From Desulfobacterales bacterium (GTDB lineage: Bacteria; Desulfobacterota; Desulfobacteria; Desulfobacterales; Desulfolunaceae): a DNA stretch of 64,000 nucleotides. Location of the stretch: the NCBI GenBank assembly GCA_022360815.1, contig JAKSCC010000310.1, forward strand, positions 39,028 to 103,027, given 5' to 3'. Shown here piece by piece: positions 56,640 through 64,000 of the stretch (positions within the stretch are counted from its first letter, which is position 1; the number at the start of each line of letters is the position of its first letter). Under the pieces are notes generated by a model. It saw nothing but the letters and a program-made list of their open reading frames with translations. It was not told the origin of the DNA and did no database searches. Position numbers and translations under genes: made by a program.

Positions 56640-56868
56640 GGTAGTGTATGTTAATTCCAAATTCTACTTTGTTTATGAGTAGACCAATGACAGTGTCATG
56701 CATTATTTCGGTTTTTGAAAAGCAAATTGTTTTTCTGGCAAGCCGCTTTATCCATGTCTTCAACTTCAGATTTTTGCGTTCAATTTTTTGGGTGTTTTTT
56801 TGCCGACGTCATGCTTTCCCTCGTCAAGAGCACGACTATATGTTCCCCAGCATAGGAGCGAGAAAGGG
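56640..56868 (-). pseudogene. IS1-family transposase remnant (C-terminal part, frameshifted)
   Basis: Minus-strand frames give WGTYSRALDEGKHDVGKK, then, after a shift at a run of seven A (about 56799-56805), NTQKIERKNLKLKTWIKRL and ARKTICFSKTEIMHDTVIGLLINK. These are the C-terminal blocks of IS1 InsB transposases (D-x-GxY region, NTQxIER, RLxRKTxCFSKS, VIGxFI). The first two-thirds of the gene is missing and the frame is broken, so the element is dead. The element's end is probably near 56640, where GGTAGTGTATGTTAATTCC could be part of its terminal repeat; that is not verified. Confidence 0.7.
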
Positions 56869-56917
56869 TATGTGAGCTACTTTGTTTCTGAAACCGGCTT
56901 CTTCAACGCTAAAGCCA

Positions 56918-56956
56918 CAAAAAAACGGACCGTCCAACATCTGTCCAGACGATCCG
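56918..56956 (-). terminator. Terminator of the DUF4404 transcript
   Basis: CGGA-C-CGTC and GACG-A-TCCG pair (56926-56956) and are followed on the minus strand by T7, about 140 bases past the DUF4404 stop. Confidence 0.75.
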
Positions 56957-57099
56957 CCTTTCCTCAATTCTATCGTATCTCTATTTGTATAGGTAACGCC
57001 CAGCGCCCCACAACACCCGAAGCGCCACCATCGCTGATGGAACCGTGTGGTGAAAGCCATGCCATGGCGTTAGCTTTTTACGATTTCACGAATTTGGGA

Positions 57100-57432
57100 T
57101 CAAATCCCCATACTGGCGAAAAAGCTGCACACCTGATTGACCGCAGCCACCAACCGAGGGTTGGACGCCTCAAACCCCTCCACGGAGGCAAGGAGCCCCT
57201 CTTTTGAGATATCCACCAACTTGGGGTCCGGATGTTCTCGCACCGCTTCATGGGTGGTCAAGCCTGTAAACCCGGCAATGCTTTCAGCCTCCTCCTTGTG
57301 ACTCTCCGCCAGCACCGCCACTTCACTTTTCAAATTTTCCATAAGGGCAAGCAGTTCCTCACGTCTTGCCGGATCCATCTTATCCGCTTCTGCAAGGGTC
57401 TTTTCGATACGTTTCATGGTGGTTTCAATCAT
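57100..57432 (-). CDS. DUF4404-family protein
   Basis: A 110-residue, mostly helical cytoplasmic protein with conserved C-terminal block ASNPRLVAAVNQVCSFFASMGI typical of DUF4404. The N-terminal 60 residues (KRIEKTLAEADKMDPARREELLALMENLKSEVAVLAESHKEEAESI in pieces) look like a coiled coil. Function unknown. ATG at 57432 with GGAGG eight bases upstream; it follows the CBS-ACT gene by 56 bases on the same strand and is probably cotranscribed. Confidence 0.85.
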   Translation of the reverse strand: MIETTMKRIEKTLAEADKMDPARREELLALMENLKSEVAVLAESHKEEAESIAGFTGLTTHEAVREHPDPKLVDISKEGLLASVEGFEASNPRLVAAVNQVCSFFASMGI

Positions 57433-57488
57433 AACGACGCCTCCATCATATCTTTTACAAAAAAGCCCACCTTAATCTGGCCTTCGGC

Positions 57489-58160
57489 CTAGTCGCAAAC
57501 GTAGGAAGAGTGATCCTCTTCATAAGAGGTGAGCACTTTAAGCCCCAAAGATTCCATAGCCTCAATGGCTGCCTGTCTCTTTTCATCCCGCACGCGAAGC
57601 ACCAGCTGAAAAACCCCTTCCAGGTCTTTTTCGGGCCAGGTGATCAAGCTGTTTATATTGATCCCCTCATCCCTCAGTTTGGTGCAGATATCCGCCAGAA
57701 CACCAATGCGATTTCGAACCAGAACAATCAAGCGTGCGTTGGGCTGACCAAGACCCATGGCATCCATCAGCACCCCCATCACATCTGTTTTGGTCACAAT
57801 CCCCACCGGTTTTCCCTCCTCCATAACAGGAAGAGAGCTGATCTCATTTTTACGAATGATCTGGGCGGCGTCCTCTACCGTGGTATCCGGCGTGACGGTA
57901 ATCACCTTTTTCACCATGATCATGCCCACATTCATCTGATCGAGAAGGTAGTTGAGCTCATGGGTGCTGAACGTGGTCGCTGGCGATGCCAAATTGTGCT
58001 TGATGTCTCGATCCGAAAGAATACCTATCATTTGCCCCGATTCATTCACCACAAGAAGATGCTCAATATGATTCACATTCAAAAGATCCATGGCCTCTTT
58101 AACCGACGCATCAGGGGAGACAGTGATCAAATGTTTGTGCATTATTCGTCCAACGTACAT
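57489..58160 (-). CDS. CBS-CBS-ACT domain protein (AcuB-like)
   Basis: A 223-residue cytoplasmic sensor. Two CBS motifs (about residues 6-60, MHKHLITVSPDASVKEAMDLL...IGILSDRDI; and 78-130, KVITVTPDTTVEDAAQII...VGIVTKTDVMG) form a Bateman module for adenine nucleotides, followed by an ACT domain (about 142-215, RLIVLVRNRIGVLADICTKLRDEGININSL) for amino acids. The order matches AcuB-type proteins. It likely senses energy state and an amino acid, but partner and output are unknown. ATG with GGAG nine bases upstream. It lies divergently from the branched-chain amino acid importer, which may be relevant to its ACT ligand. Confidence 0.93.
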   Translation of the reverse strand: MYVGRIMHKHLITVSPDASVKEAMDLLNVNHIEHLLVVNESGQMIGILSDRDIKHNLASPATTFSTHELNYLLDQMNVGMIMVKKVITVTPDTTVEDAAQIIRKNEISSLPVMEEGKPVGIVTKTDVMGVLMDAMGLGQPNARLIVLVRNRIGVLADICTKLRDEGININSLITWPEKDLEGVFQLVLRVRDEKRQAAIEAMESLGLKVLTSYEEDHSSYVCD

Positions 58161-58456
58161 GGCAACAGCTCCTGTGTTTTAAAAAAATAGAAATCGATAT
58201 TGTGATATGCCTTCTCGGGGTTACCCCACCATCACTTCGCTTTGGTCAATTTAAAAGCATCATAACATCGTTTTATTAAATTTAAAGTTTACATTCTACC
58301 TTTTCCTTATTACCTCAACCTTAACAGGTTGTTATAAAACCATTTTCGAACAACCTCTTAAAAATTAAATGTTCCAAACAATAAAAACTGACCGCAGGAC
58401 ACCCAAAACCCAGGCCTTCTACTTCATAAAAGGGATCTTTTTGAAGAGTATGCCAT

Positions 58457-58483
58457 GGACTTTTACCTGTCAAGTAAAAGTCC
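58457..58483. repeat. Perfect 10-bp inverted repeat
   Basis: GGACTTTTAC (58457-58466) and GTAAAAGTCC (58474-58483) around a 7-base centre. Could be a repressor/activator site or a weak hairpin. Confidence 0.5.
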
Positions 58484-58539
58484 GGAAATACAAGACAAAA
58501 CAACTGTAATATTTGAGGATTTTAACTTTACCCCCTTAA

Positions 58540-58586
58540 GCAATTCAATGAATTGCAATTGACATTTACGCTAAGGTTATATTATG
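58540..58586 (+). promoter_or_regulatory. livK promoter with adjacent operator-like palindrome
   Basis: GCAATTCA-A-TGAATTGC (58540-58556) is a perfect palindrome two bases before a -35 TTGACA (58559-58564); TATTAT or ATTATG at 58580-58586 serves as -10. The palindrome is placed for control by a dimeric regulator. Confidence 0.55.
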
Positions 58587-58711
58587 CATCAAAGATTACT
58601 GACTTACCCCCCATGTATTGACTCTCAATCACATACCAGCTGGGGTACATTATCGATTTGTTCTAAATATTTACGACGGGAAATAACTCAATTTCAGCAA
58701 GAGGGAGACTC

Positions 58712-59842
58712 ATGAAAAGGTTCCACACTTCACTTATCGGAACGGCTCTCACGGTGTTGCTCGTGCTCTGTCTCACAGCAGGCCAGGTTTCAGCGGCAAA
58801 GACCATCAAACTGGGTGTTGCAGGCGCCCACAGTGGCGACTTGGCCTCCTATGGTCTCCCCAGCGTCCGTGCTGCAGAGTTTGTTGTCGCCGATAAAAAC
58901 GCCGCCGGTGGCATTCTCGGCAAAAAGATAGAGCTGGTCATCGAAGACGATGTCTGCAAACCCGAAGTGGCCACCAGTACCGCCACCAAGCTCGTCACCA
59001 ACGAGGTCGACATGATTCTCGGGCACATCTGCAGCGGTGCCACCAAAGCGGCCCTTGGAATTTACAGTGGCGCTGGTCTTCTCTGCATCTCCCCATCGGC
59101 AACAGCCCCTGACCTGACACTCAGCGGCGATTACCCCAACTTTTTCAGAACCATTGCACACGACAAGGTCCAGGCTCAGCTTCAGGTAAAGTTTGTCCTT
59201 GAAACACTCGGCGCGAAAAAAATCGCCATTCTTCACGATAAAGGCGATTACGGCAAGGGAGCCGCCAGCCTCGCCAGAGAGTTTGTCGATGCCGCCCCCA
59301 ACGCCAAAGTGGTTCTCTTTGAAGGCGTGACAACCGGCTCCGTCAGCTTTGCTCCCATCGTTCAAAAGGTAAAACGCTCACGTGCCGATGCGGTTATCTG
59401 GGGTGGGTACCACTCGGACGCATCAAAAATCATTCGCCAGATGAACAAAAAGAAGGTCAAGGCCCACTTTATCGGTGCCGACGGTCTCAAAGACGAAACC
59501 TTTATCAAAGTGGCCGCCAAAGATGCCGAAGGTGTTTACGTCTCGGGTCCCATGGACTACTCCAAAAACCCTCTGGCCATCAAAGCCAAGAAGCAGCACA
59601 TCGCAAAATACGGCGAAGATCCCGGCGCTTTTTATCTGGAAGCCTATGCCGCCGCCATCGCCATCCTCAATGCCGCTGAAAAGGCGGGGAACACCGATTA
59701 CGATACCATGGTCAAGGTTCTCCACTCCCAATATGTGGAGACCCCCCTTGGAAAGATCAGCTTCAACCAAAAGGGTGACCCCATTGGTGTGGGATTTACC
59801 ATGTATCAGGTGCGAAACGGCCAATTTGTTGAACTGGAGTAA
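58712..59842 (+). CDS. livK: Branched-chain amino acid ABC transporter receptor
   Basis: Periplasmic Leu/Ile/Val-type receptor of 376 residues (Peripla_BP_6). Signal peptide MKRFHTSLIGTALTVLLVLCLTAGQVSA; then KLGVAGAHSGDLASYGLPSVRAAEFVV, GGILGKKIELVIEDD, CKPEVATSTATKLV and the C-terminal NTDYDTMVKVLHSQYVETPLGKISFNQKGD blocks of the family. GAGGGAG lies five bases before the ATG. First gene of a complete importer operon; the exact amino acid or amide bound is not decided. Confidence 0.95.
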   Translation: MKRFHTSLIGTALTVLLVLCLTAGQVSAAKTIKLGVAGAHSGDLASYGLPSVRAAEFVVADKNAAGGILGKKIELVIEDDVCKPEVATSTATKLVTNEVDMILGHICSGATKAALGIYSGAGLLCISPSATAPDLTLSGDYPNFFRTIAHDKVQAQLQVKFVLETLGAKKIAILHDKGDYGKGAASLAREFVDAAPNAKVVLFEGVTTGSVSFAPIVQKVKRSRADAVIWGGYHSDASKIIRQMNKKKVKAHFIGADGLKDETFIKVAAKDAEGVYVSGPMDYSKNPLAIKAKKQHIAKYGEDPGAFYLEAYAAAIAILNAAEKAGNTDYDTMVKVLHSQYVETPLGKISFNQKGDPIGVGFTMYQVRNGQFVELE

Positions 59843-59900
59843 TGTCTGAAGGCGATTCTGCAGAACGTGGCACAAAAAAGTCTGCAGAACCTTAAAAAAT

Positions 59901-59937
59901 AAAGGGGCGCTCCCAAAAAAATGGGATGCGCCCCTTT
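59901..59937 (+). other. Intercistronic hairpin livK-livH
   Basis: AAAGGGGCGC-TCCCA and TGGGA-T-GCGCCCCTTT form a 14-bp stem with one bulge. No long U run. It probably protects livK mRNA or gives partial termination so receptor is made in excess. Just upstream TCTGCAGAAC occurs twice (59857 and 59881) as a direct repeat. Confidence 0.6.
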
Positions 59938-60039
59938 CGCTCACACCACGGGATCTGCAAAAAAAAGGAATCCTCTTCAAGTCAGAGCGATTCACCCAGG
60001 CAGTATCGGCCCCTGCAGGGGCCACGGGAGAGGGAGATT

Positions 60040-60948
60040 ATGGATCTGGAGTATTTCCTTGAACTTTTTTTAGGGGGGCTTGTCAAAGGGAGCATCTATG
60101 CTCTCATCGCCCTCGGATACACCATGGTTTACGGTATCATTGAGTTGATCAACTTTGCCCATGGTGAAATTTACATGCTGGGTGCTTACACGGCCCTTAT
60201 TGTCGCCAGTGTTTTAACGGTACTTGGGTTTCCCTACCTCGCCATTTTGGTGATTGCCGGTCTCGCTGCGGTTATCTACGCCGCCGCCTATGGCTTTACC
60301 ATTGAAAAGGTCGCCTACAAACCCCTGAGACAGGCACCGCGCCTCTCTCCTCTTATCAGCGCCATTGGCATGTCCATCTTTCTTCAGAACTATGTGCTTC
60401 TGGCCCAGACCGATAAATTCCTCCCCTTTCCTGAACTGATTCCTGAGTTTGACTTCTGGGAGCCCTATTCCCACATCATCGATTCCCCCTCACTGATGAT
60501 TCTTGTCTCCACGGTGTTGATCATGATTCTGCTCACCTACATCATCAAATACACCACCATGGGAAAGGCCATGCGCGCCACAGCCCAGGATCGCACCATG
60601 GCCATGCTGGTGGGCATCTCCGTCAACAAGGTGATCTCCTTTACCTTTGTCATGGGCTCGTCTCTTGCTGCCATTGGCGGGGTTCTTGTGGCATCGCAGA
60701 TGGGTCAGATCAACTTTTATATCGGGTTTATGGCAGGTATCAAAGCTTTTACGGCTGCGGTGCTGGGAGGCATTGGAAGCATCCCAGGAGCGGTGCTCGG
60801 CGGCCTGGTTCTGGGCCTGACCGAAAGCTTTGCCACCGGCTACTTCGCCAGTGATTACGAAGATGTTTTCGCCTTTGCCCTGCTGGTTCTGATTCTTATC
60901 ATCAGACCCTCTGGCCTTCTGGGACGCAACACCACACAAAAAGTGTAG
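60040..60948 (+). CDS. livH: Branched-chain amino acid ABC transporter permease LivH
   Basis: Inner-membrane permease of 302 residues. Typical N-terminus FLELFLGGLVKGSIYALIALGYTMVYGIIELINFAHGEIYMLGAYTAL with the INFAHGE motif; later AFTAAVLGGIGSIPGAVLGGLVLG. The ATG at 60040 with GGGAG upstream begins the conserved part; a longer upstream frame is rejected. Partner of LivM. Confidence 0.95.
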   Translation: MDLEYFLELFLGGLVKGSIYALIALGYTMVYGIIELINFAHGEIYMLGAYTALIVASVLTVLGFPYLAILVIAGLAAVIYAAAYGFTIEKVAYKPLRQAPRLSPLISAIGMSIFLQNYVLLAQTDKFLPFPELIPEFDFWEPYSHIIDSPSLMILVSTVLIMILLTYIIKYTTMGKAMRATAQDRTMAMLVGISVNKVISFTFVMGSSLAAIGGVLVASQMGQINFYIGFMAGIKAFTAAVLGGIGSIPGAVLGGLVLGLTESFATGYFASDYEDVFAFALLVLILIIRPSGLLGRNTTQKV

Positions 60949-60992
60949 ATGGTGCGCCATTGAACCGCAACCCAACGGACGCAGGTATCAGG

Positions 60993-62249
60993 ATGTTCAC
61001 GTTATCTGAAGTAAAAAAATCCCTTATTGTTGCCCTCTGGTTTGCCTTTTTGTGCTTTCCCATTGTGGTGATAAAAGTCAACACCATCGAAAATGTCATC
61101 ATCTGGAGATGGCACAACTTGGCGATGATTGCCATTGGCTCATTTTTCCTCTCGCTTATCTGGCGCTACTTTCAAGAAAATGATCAGGCAGGAAAAAAGA
61201 TCGCCCGCTTTTTCACCACCCGTGGCCCCATTGCAGCTGCGCGCTCCATGATGGCGGCAAGCAGACCCGACGAAGCCGGTATCGTTCGAGAGTCCAACCC
61301 CACCATCCAACGCATCTTCTACGGCCTGCTCCTCACCGTGGCCATTGCCTTTCCCCTGGTCAGTCAATACCAAGCCAACATTCTCACCCGCGCCCTTATG
61401 TTTGTGATTTTGGGACTCGGTCTTAACATCGCCGTGGGACTGGCCGGCCTTCTCCACCTGGGATATGTGGCCTTCTGGGCTGTGGGGGCCTACACCTACG
61501 CCCTTGTCAACATCCACTTCGGTATCGGTTTCTGGATGGCTCTCCCCTTAGGGGGTGTCGTGGCCATGATCTTCGGCATCGCCCTGGGTATTCCGGTCTT
61601 ACGACTTCGAGGAGACTATCTGGCCATTGTCACCCTAGGGTTTGGCGAGATCATCCGCATCCTTCTGGAAAATATGGACTGGCTCACCAACGGCCCCAGC
61701 GGCATCGCCCAGATTCCCAAACCGGGATTTTTCGGCATGACCCTTTCCACCCAGCAGGGCATCATGTACTCCTACTACCTGGCCGTTGGCCTTGCCATGC
61801 TCACCGTCTTTGCCACCTATCGCATCCAAAACTCGCGCATCGGAAGGGCCCTTATGGCCATGCGGGAAGATGAGATCGCCTCCCAGGCCATGGGCATCGA
61901 CATCACCCGAACCAAACTCACCGCCTTTGCCGTCAGCGCTTTTTTCGCAGGCATGGCCGGAGTCCTTTTCGCTGCCACCTTCAACTTTATCAACCCCCAG
62001 AGCTTCACCTTCATGGAGTCGGCCATTATTCTCTCCATCGTGGTTTTGGGCGGCATGGGGTCGATCATGGGGGTGATCATCGGCGCCCTTCTCCTTATTC
62101 TTCTGCCAGAGTATTTAAGGGAGGTCGGCACCTATCGCATGCTTCTCTTTGGGGCCAGCATGGTGGTGATGATGATTTTCAGGCCCCAGGGAATTGTGGC
62201 CAACGTTCGCAAGATCTACACTATAAAACGTGGAGGCACCAAAGCATGA
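60993..62249 (+). CDS. livM: Branched-chain amino acid ABC transporter permease LivM
   Basis: Second permease, about 418 residues, longer than many LivM because of an N-terminal extension with extra hydrophobic segments (SLIVALWFAFLCFPIVVIKV and HNLAMIAIGSFFLSLIWRYF) before the core LTRALMFVILGLGLNIAVGLAGLLHLGYVAFWAVGAYTYA. Later LRLRGDYLAIVTLGFGEIIRI and VLGGMGSIMGVIIGALLLILLPE complete the family. Start choice: ATG at 60993 with AGG upstream; a TTG 33 bases earlier is an alternative. Its stop overlaps livG (ATGA). Confidence 0.94.
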   Translation: MFTLSEVKKSLIVALWFAFLCFPIVVIKVNTIENVIIWRWHNLAMIAIGSFFLSLIWRYFQENDQAGKKIARFFTTRGPIAAARSMMAASRPDEAGIVRESNPTIQRIFYGLLLTVAIAFPLVSQYQANILTRALMFVILGLGLNIAVGLAGLLHLGYVAFWAVGAYTYALVNIHFGIGFWMALPLGGVVAMIFGIALGIPVLRLRGDYLAIVTLGFGEIIRILLENMDWLTNGPSGIAQIPKPGFFGMTLSTQQGIMYSYYLAVGLAMLTVFATYRIQNSRIGRALMAMREDEIASQAMGIDITRTKLTAFAVSAFFAGMAGVLFAATFNFINPQSFTFMESAIILSIVVLGGMGSIMGVIIGALLLILLPEYLREVGTYRMLLFGASMVVMMIFRPQGIVANVRKIYTIKRGGTKA

Positions 62250-63043
62250 GCCAAACAAAGGTATTGGATGTGAAAAAGCTCACCATGGACTTTGGTGGCC
62301 TGCGCGCCTTAAACAAGGTGAACATTGAAATTTTTGAGGGCGAAATTGTGGCCCTTATTGGCCCCAATGGTGCCGGAAAAACCACCTTTTTCAACTGTGT
62401 CACCGGTATCTACACCCCTACGGCGGGTGATGTTTTTTTAGGGTGTCGGGAGAAAAAAAGCATTCGCATAAACGGCATCAAACCCAACCGCATTGCCGGA
62501 TTGGGCATGACGCGAACCTTTCAGAACATTCGGCTCTTCCAAAACATGACCGTCCTTGAAAACGTCATGATCGGCCGCCATATTCGAACCCGATCCGGCA
62601 TCTTAAACGCCCTTTTTCGCCCTCCGGGGTGCGTTTCCGAAGAGAAGAAGATCCTTGACGACGCCTACGACCTGCTTGAGAAGGTGGAGCTTGCGGATTG
62701 GGCCAATGAGTTCGCCAAAAACCTTCCCTACGGGGATCAAAGACGACTGGAGATCGCTCGGGCCATGGCCACGGATCCAGTACTTCTGCTTCTTGATGAA
62801 CCGGCCGCCGGGATGAACCCCCAGGAGACCAAAGAGCTGGACCGTCTTATTCGAAAAATCCGTGATAAAGAGGGGATCACCATCCTTCTTATTGAACACG
62901 ACATGAAGCTTGTGATGAATCTTTCCGAGCGCATCTATGTGATGGACTACGGCAGCCGGATTGCCACCGGCACCCCCATGGAGATCAAAAACAACCCCGC
63001 TGTCATCAAAGCGTATCTCGGAGAAGAGGTGGTCGATGCTTAA
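62246..63043 (+). CDS. livG: Branched-chain amino acid ABC transporter ATPase LivG
   Basis: ATPase of 265 residues. Walker A GPNGAGKTT, family-specific GLGMTRTFQNIRLFQNMTVLENVMIGRH, signature-region LPYGDQRRLEIARAMATDP, Walker B LLLLDEPAAGMNP and LLIEHDMKLVM. The signature LSGGQ is replaced by LPYGDQ, normal for LivG. ATG overlaps livM stop by four bases; it ends eight bases inside livF. Confidence 0.97.
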   Translation: MSQTKVLDVKKLTMDFGGLRALNKVNIEIFEGEIVALIGPNGAGKTTFFNCVTGIYTPTAGDVFLGCREKKSIRINGIKPNRIAGLGMTRTFQNIRLFQNMTVLENVMIGRHIRTRSGILNALFRPPGCVSEEKKILDDAYDLLEKVELADWANEFAKNLPYGDQRRLEIARAMATDPVLLLLDEPAAGMNPQETKELDRLIRKIRDKEGITILLIEHDMKLVMNLSERIYVMDYGSRIATGTPMEIKNNPAVIKAYLGEEVVDA

Positions 63044-63743
63044 ACTGTCCAATGTCAATACCTACTACGGAAACATTCAGGCCCTAAAAGACCTCTCCAT
63101 TGAGATCAACGAAGGGGAGATCATTACCCTTATCGGTGCCAACGGCGCAGGAAAAACCACAACCCTCATGTCCATCTCCGGAGTGGTAAAGCCCCGATCC
63201 GGAGAGATTCTCTTTGACGGCCAACCCATCCACACCATGAACCCCGAGAAAATCGTCACCATGGGGCTTTGCCAGGTTCCCGAAGGTCGCCGCATCTTTC
63301 CGCAACTCACCGTCCTCGAAAATCTTGATATGGGGGCCTACCTTCGAGAGGATAAAGAGGAGGTGAAAAAGGATCTCGACTATGTCATGGACCTTTTTCC
63401 CATCCTCAAAGAGCGTCGCAATCAGGCTGGCGGCACACTTTCCGGGGGTGAGCAGCAGATGCTGGCCATCTCAAGGGCCCTTATGGCCCGACCCCGGCTT
63501 CTTCTTCTGGACGAGCCCTCACTCGGCCTTGCACCCCTCATTATCAAGCAGATCTTTGAGATCATCAAACGCATCAACAAAGAGAACGGCACCACCATCT
63601 TTCTGGTGGAGCAGAATGCCAACCTGGCTCTTAAATCGGCTCACCGGGGCTACGTCATGGAAAACGGAGTGGTCACCCTTTCGGATACCGCTCAAAACCT
63701 TCTCTCCAATCAAGAGGTGAAAAAAGCTTACCTTGGCTTATAA
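63036..63743 (+). CDS. livF: Branched-chain amino acid ABC transporter ATPase LivF
   Basis: Second ATPase, 235 residues. Walker A GANGAGKTT, the LivF-type GLCQVPEGRRIFPQLTVLENLDMGAY, signature LSGGEQQMLAISRALMARP, Walker B LLLLDEPSLGLAP and FLVEQNANLAL. The ATG at 63036 overlaps the livG end, with GAGG six bases upstream. Last gene of the livKHMGF operon. Confidence 0.97.
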   Translation: MLKLSNVNTYYGNIQALKDLSIEINEGEIITLIGANGAGKTTTLMSISGVVKPRSGEILFDGQPIHTMNPEKIVTMGLCQVPEGRRIFPQLTVLENLDMGAYLREDKEEVKKDLDYVMDLFPILKERRNQAGGTLSGGEQQMLAISRALMARPRLLLLDEPSLGLAPLIIKQIFEIIKRINKENGTTIFLVEQNANLALKSAHRGYVMENGVVTLSDTAQNLLSNQEVKKAYLGL

Positions 63744-63788
63744 CGGACCGTGAGGCGTTTTCAAAACACCGTAAAATGTCAAGCACCA

Positions 63789-64000
63789 TCAGCCAGCAAA
63801 ACCAACAAACCCTCTGTCTTCGGGCAGAGGGTCTCCTTTTCGAGTTACCTCATTCACCAAAGCATCACAGCGCTCATTTTCCGGATGACCGGCATGCCCC
63901 TTGACCCACTGAAAACGAACCGGCATAGAAAAGCCATCCAAAAGATCAAGCAGCTGCTCCCAAAGGTCTCTGTTCAGGACCGGGTTTCCGTCGGCCTTGA
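63789..64000 (-). CDS. rnhA: Ribonuclease HI, C-terminal part (5' end beyond the window)
   Basis: Degrades RNA in RNA-DNA hybrids. The 69 residues visible include [33 protein letters not shown] with the conserved catalytic-loop histidine and final Asp, then a short tail to the TGA at 63789. Start and the first acidic residues lie outside the window. It converges on livF with only 45 bases between stops. Confidence 0.93.
   Translation of the reverse strand, partial: KADGNPVLNRDLWEQLLDLLDGFSMPVRFQWVKGHAGHPENERCDALVNEVTRKGDPLPEDRGFVGFAG
63809..63840 (+). terminator. Terminator of the liv operon, inside the rnhA 3' end
   Basis: ACCCTCTG (63809-63816) and CAGAGGGT (63825-63832) with a UUCGG-containing loop, followed by CTCCTTTT. 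It lies within the last codons of the convergent rnhA gene. Confidence 0.7.

Larger units (their letters stand above)
58161..58711. other. Regulatory region upstream of the liv operon
   Basis: 551 A/T-rich bases between divergent CBS-ACT and livK genes. Contains a perfect inverted repeat GGACTTTTAC-7-GTAAAAGTCC (58457-58483), a palindrome GCAATTCA-A-TGAATTGC (58540-58556) touching a promoter, and the livK promoter itself. No RNA gene or coding frame is convincing. Confidence 0.5.

Overview
The window looks like a chromosomal segment of a Gram-negative, probably anaerobic bacterium. The gene content fits Desulfobacterota (Desulfobacterales-like) best: ThiH-type tyrosine lyase thiamine synthesis, a mitochondrial/spdEFG1-like EF-G, a membrane LonB-type protease, an AcuB-like CBS-ACT protein and a spore-photoproduct-lyase-like radical SAM enzyme. 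The outer membrane is implied by a MipA/OmpV protein and an RND pump. Taxonomy is an inference from gene families, not from a marker rRNA; no rRNA, tRNA or CRISPR was seen.

Layout. 1-5.9 kb: 3'-truncated glnS, a PlsC-acyltransferase/alpha-beta-hydrolase fusion, an EamA exporter, and a secreted orphan protein behind a structured leader. 5.9-11 kb: a complete thiamine operon on the minus strand (TPP riboswitch, thiS-thiG-thiH-thiF-thiE-thiC). 11-17.4 kb: an unknown 389-residue protein translationally coupled to a membrane LonB-like protease, then two tandem secreted subtilisin-like proteases. 17.4-20.9 kb: fusA with a long structured leader, then a KaiC/RecA-like ATPase. 20.9-25 kb: orphan metal-binding ABC lipoprotein-like protein and a NarL/NarX-type two-component pair. 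25.4-31.4 kb: MarR regulator plus a peptide-type ABC importer. 31.4-36.5 kb: uvrB-uvrC and fabH. 36.9-40.5 kb: CaCA antiporter, parvulin isomerase, SPL-like radical SAM enzyme. 40.6-48.3 kb: AcrR-type regulator, membrane proteins, and an MFP-RND-MipA efflux operon with operator-like palindromes in its promoter. 48.4-55.7 kb: a purine module (BMP-type nucleoside ABC importer, gpt, guaD). 55.8-57 kb: YjdM/PhnA and degraded transposase remnants including an IS1-family relic. 57.1-58.2 kb: DUF4404 and CBS-ACT proteins. 58.7-63.7 kb: a complete branched-chain amino acid ABC importer (livKHMGF). 63.8-64 kb: 3' part of rnhA.

How genes work together. The thi operon builds the thiazole and pyrimidine halves of thiamine and joins them. 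The purine module imports nucleosides/nucleobases, traps guanine/xanthine by phosphoribosylation and deaminates guanine. The most unusual assembly is the 389-residue protein + membrane LonB + two secreted subtilases, which puts one cytoplasm-facing and two exported proteases side by side. Several intergenic regions hold symmetric or structured elements (leaders at 4.53 and 17.8 kb, leader hairpin at 54.0 kb, REP-like palindromes at 42.0 and 52.8 kb) that the genes do not explain.
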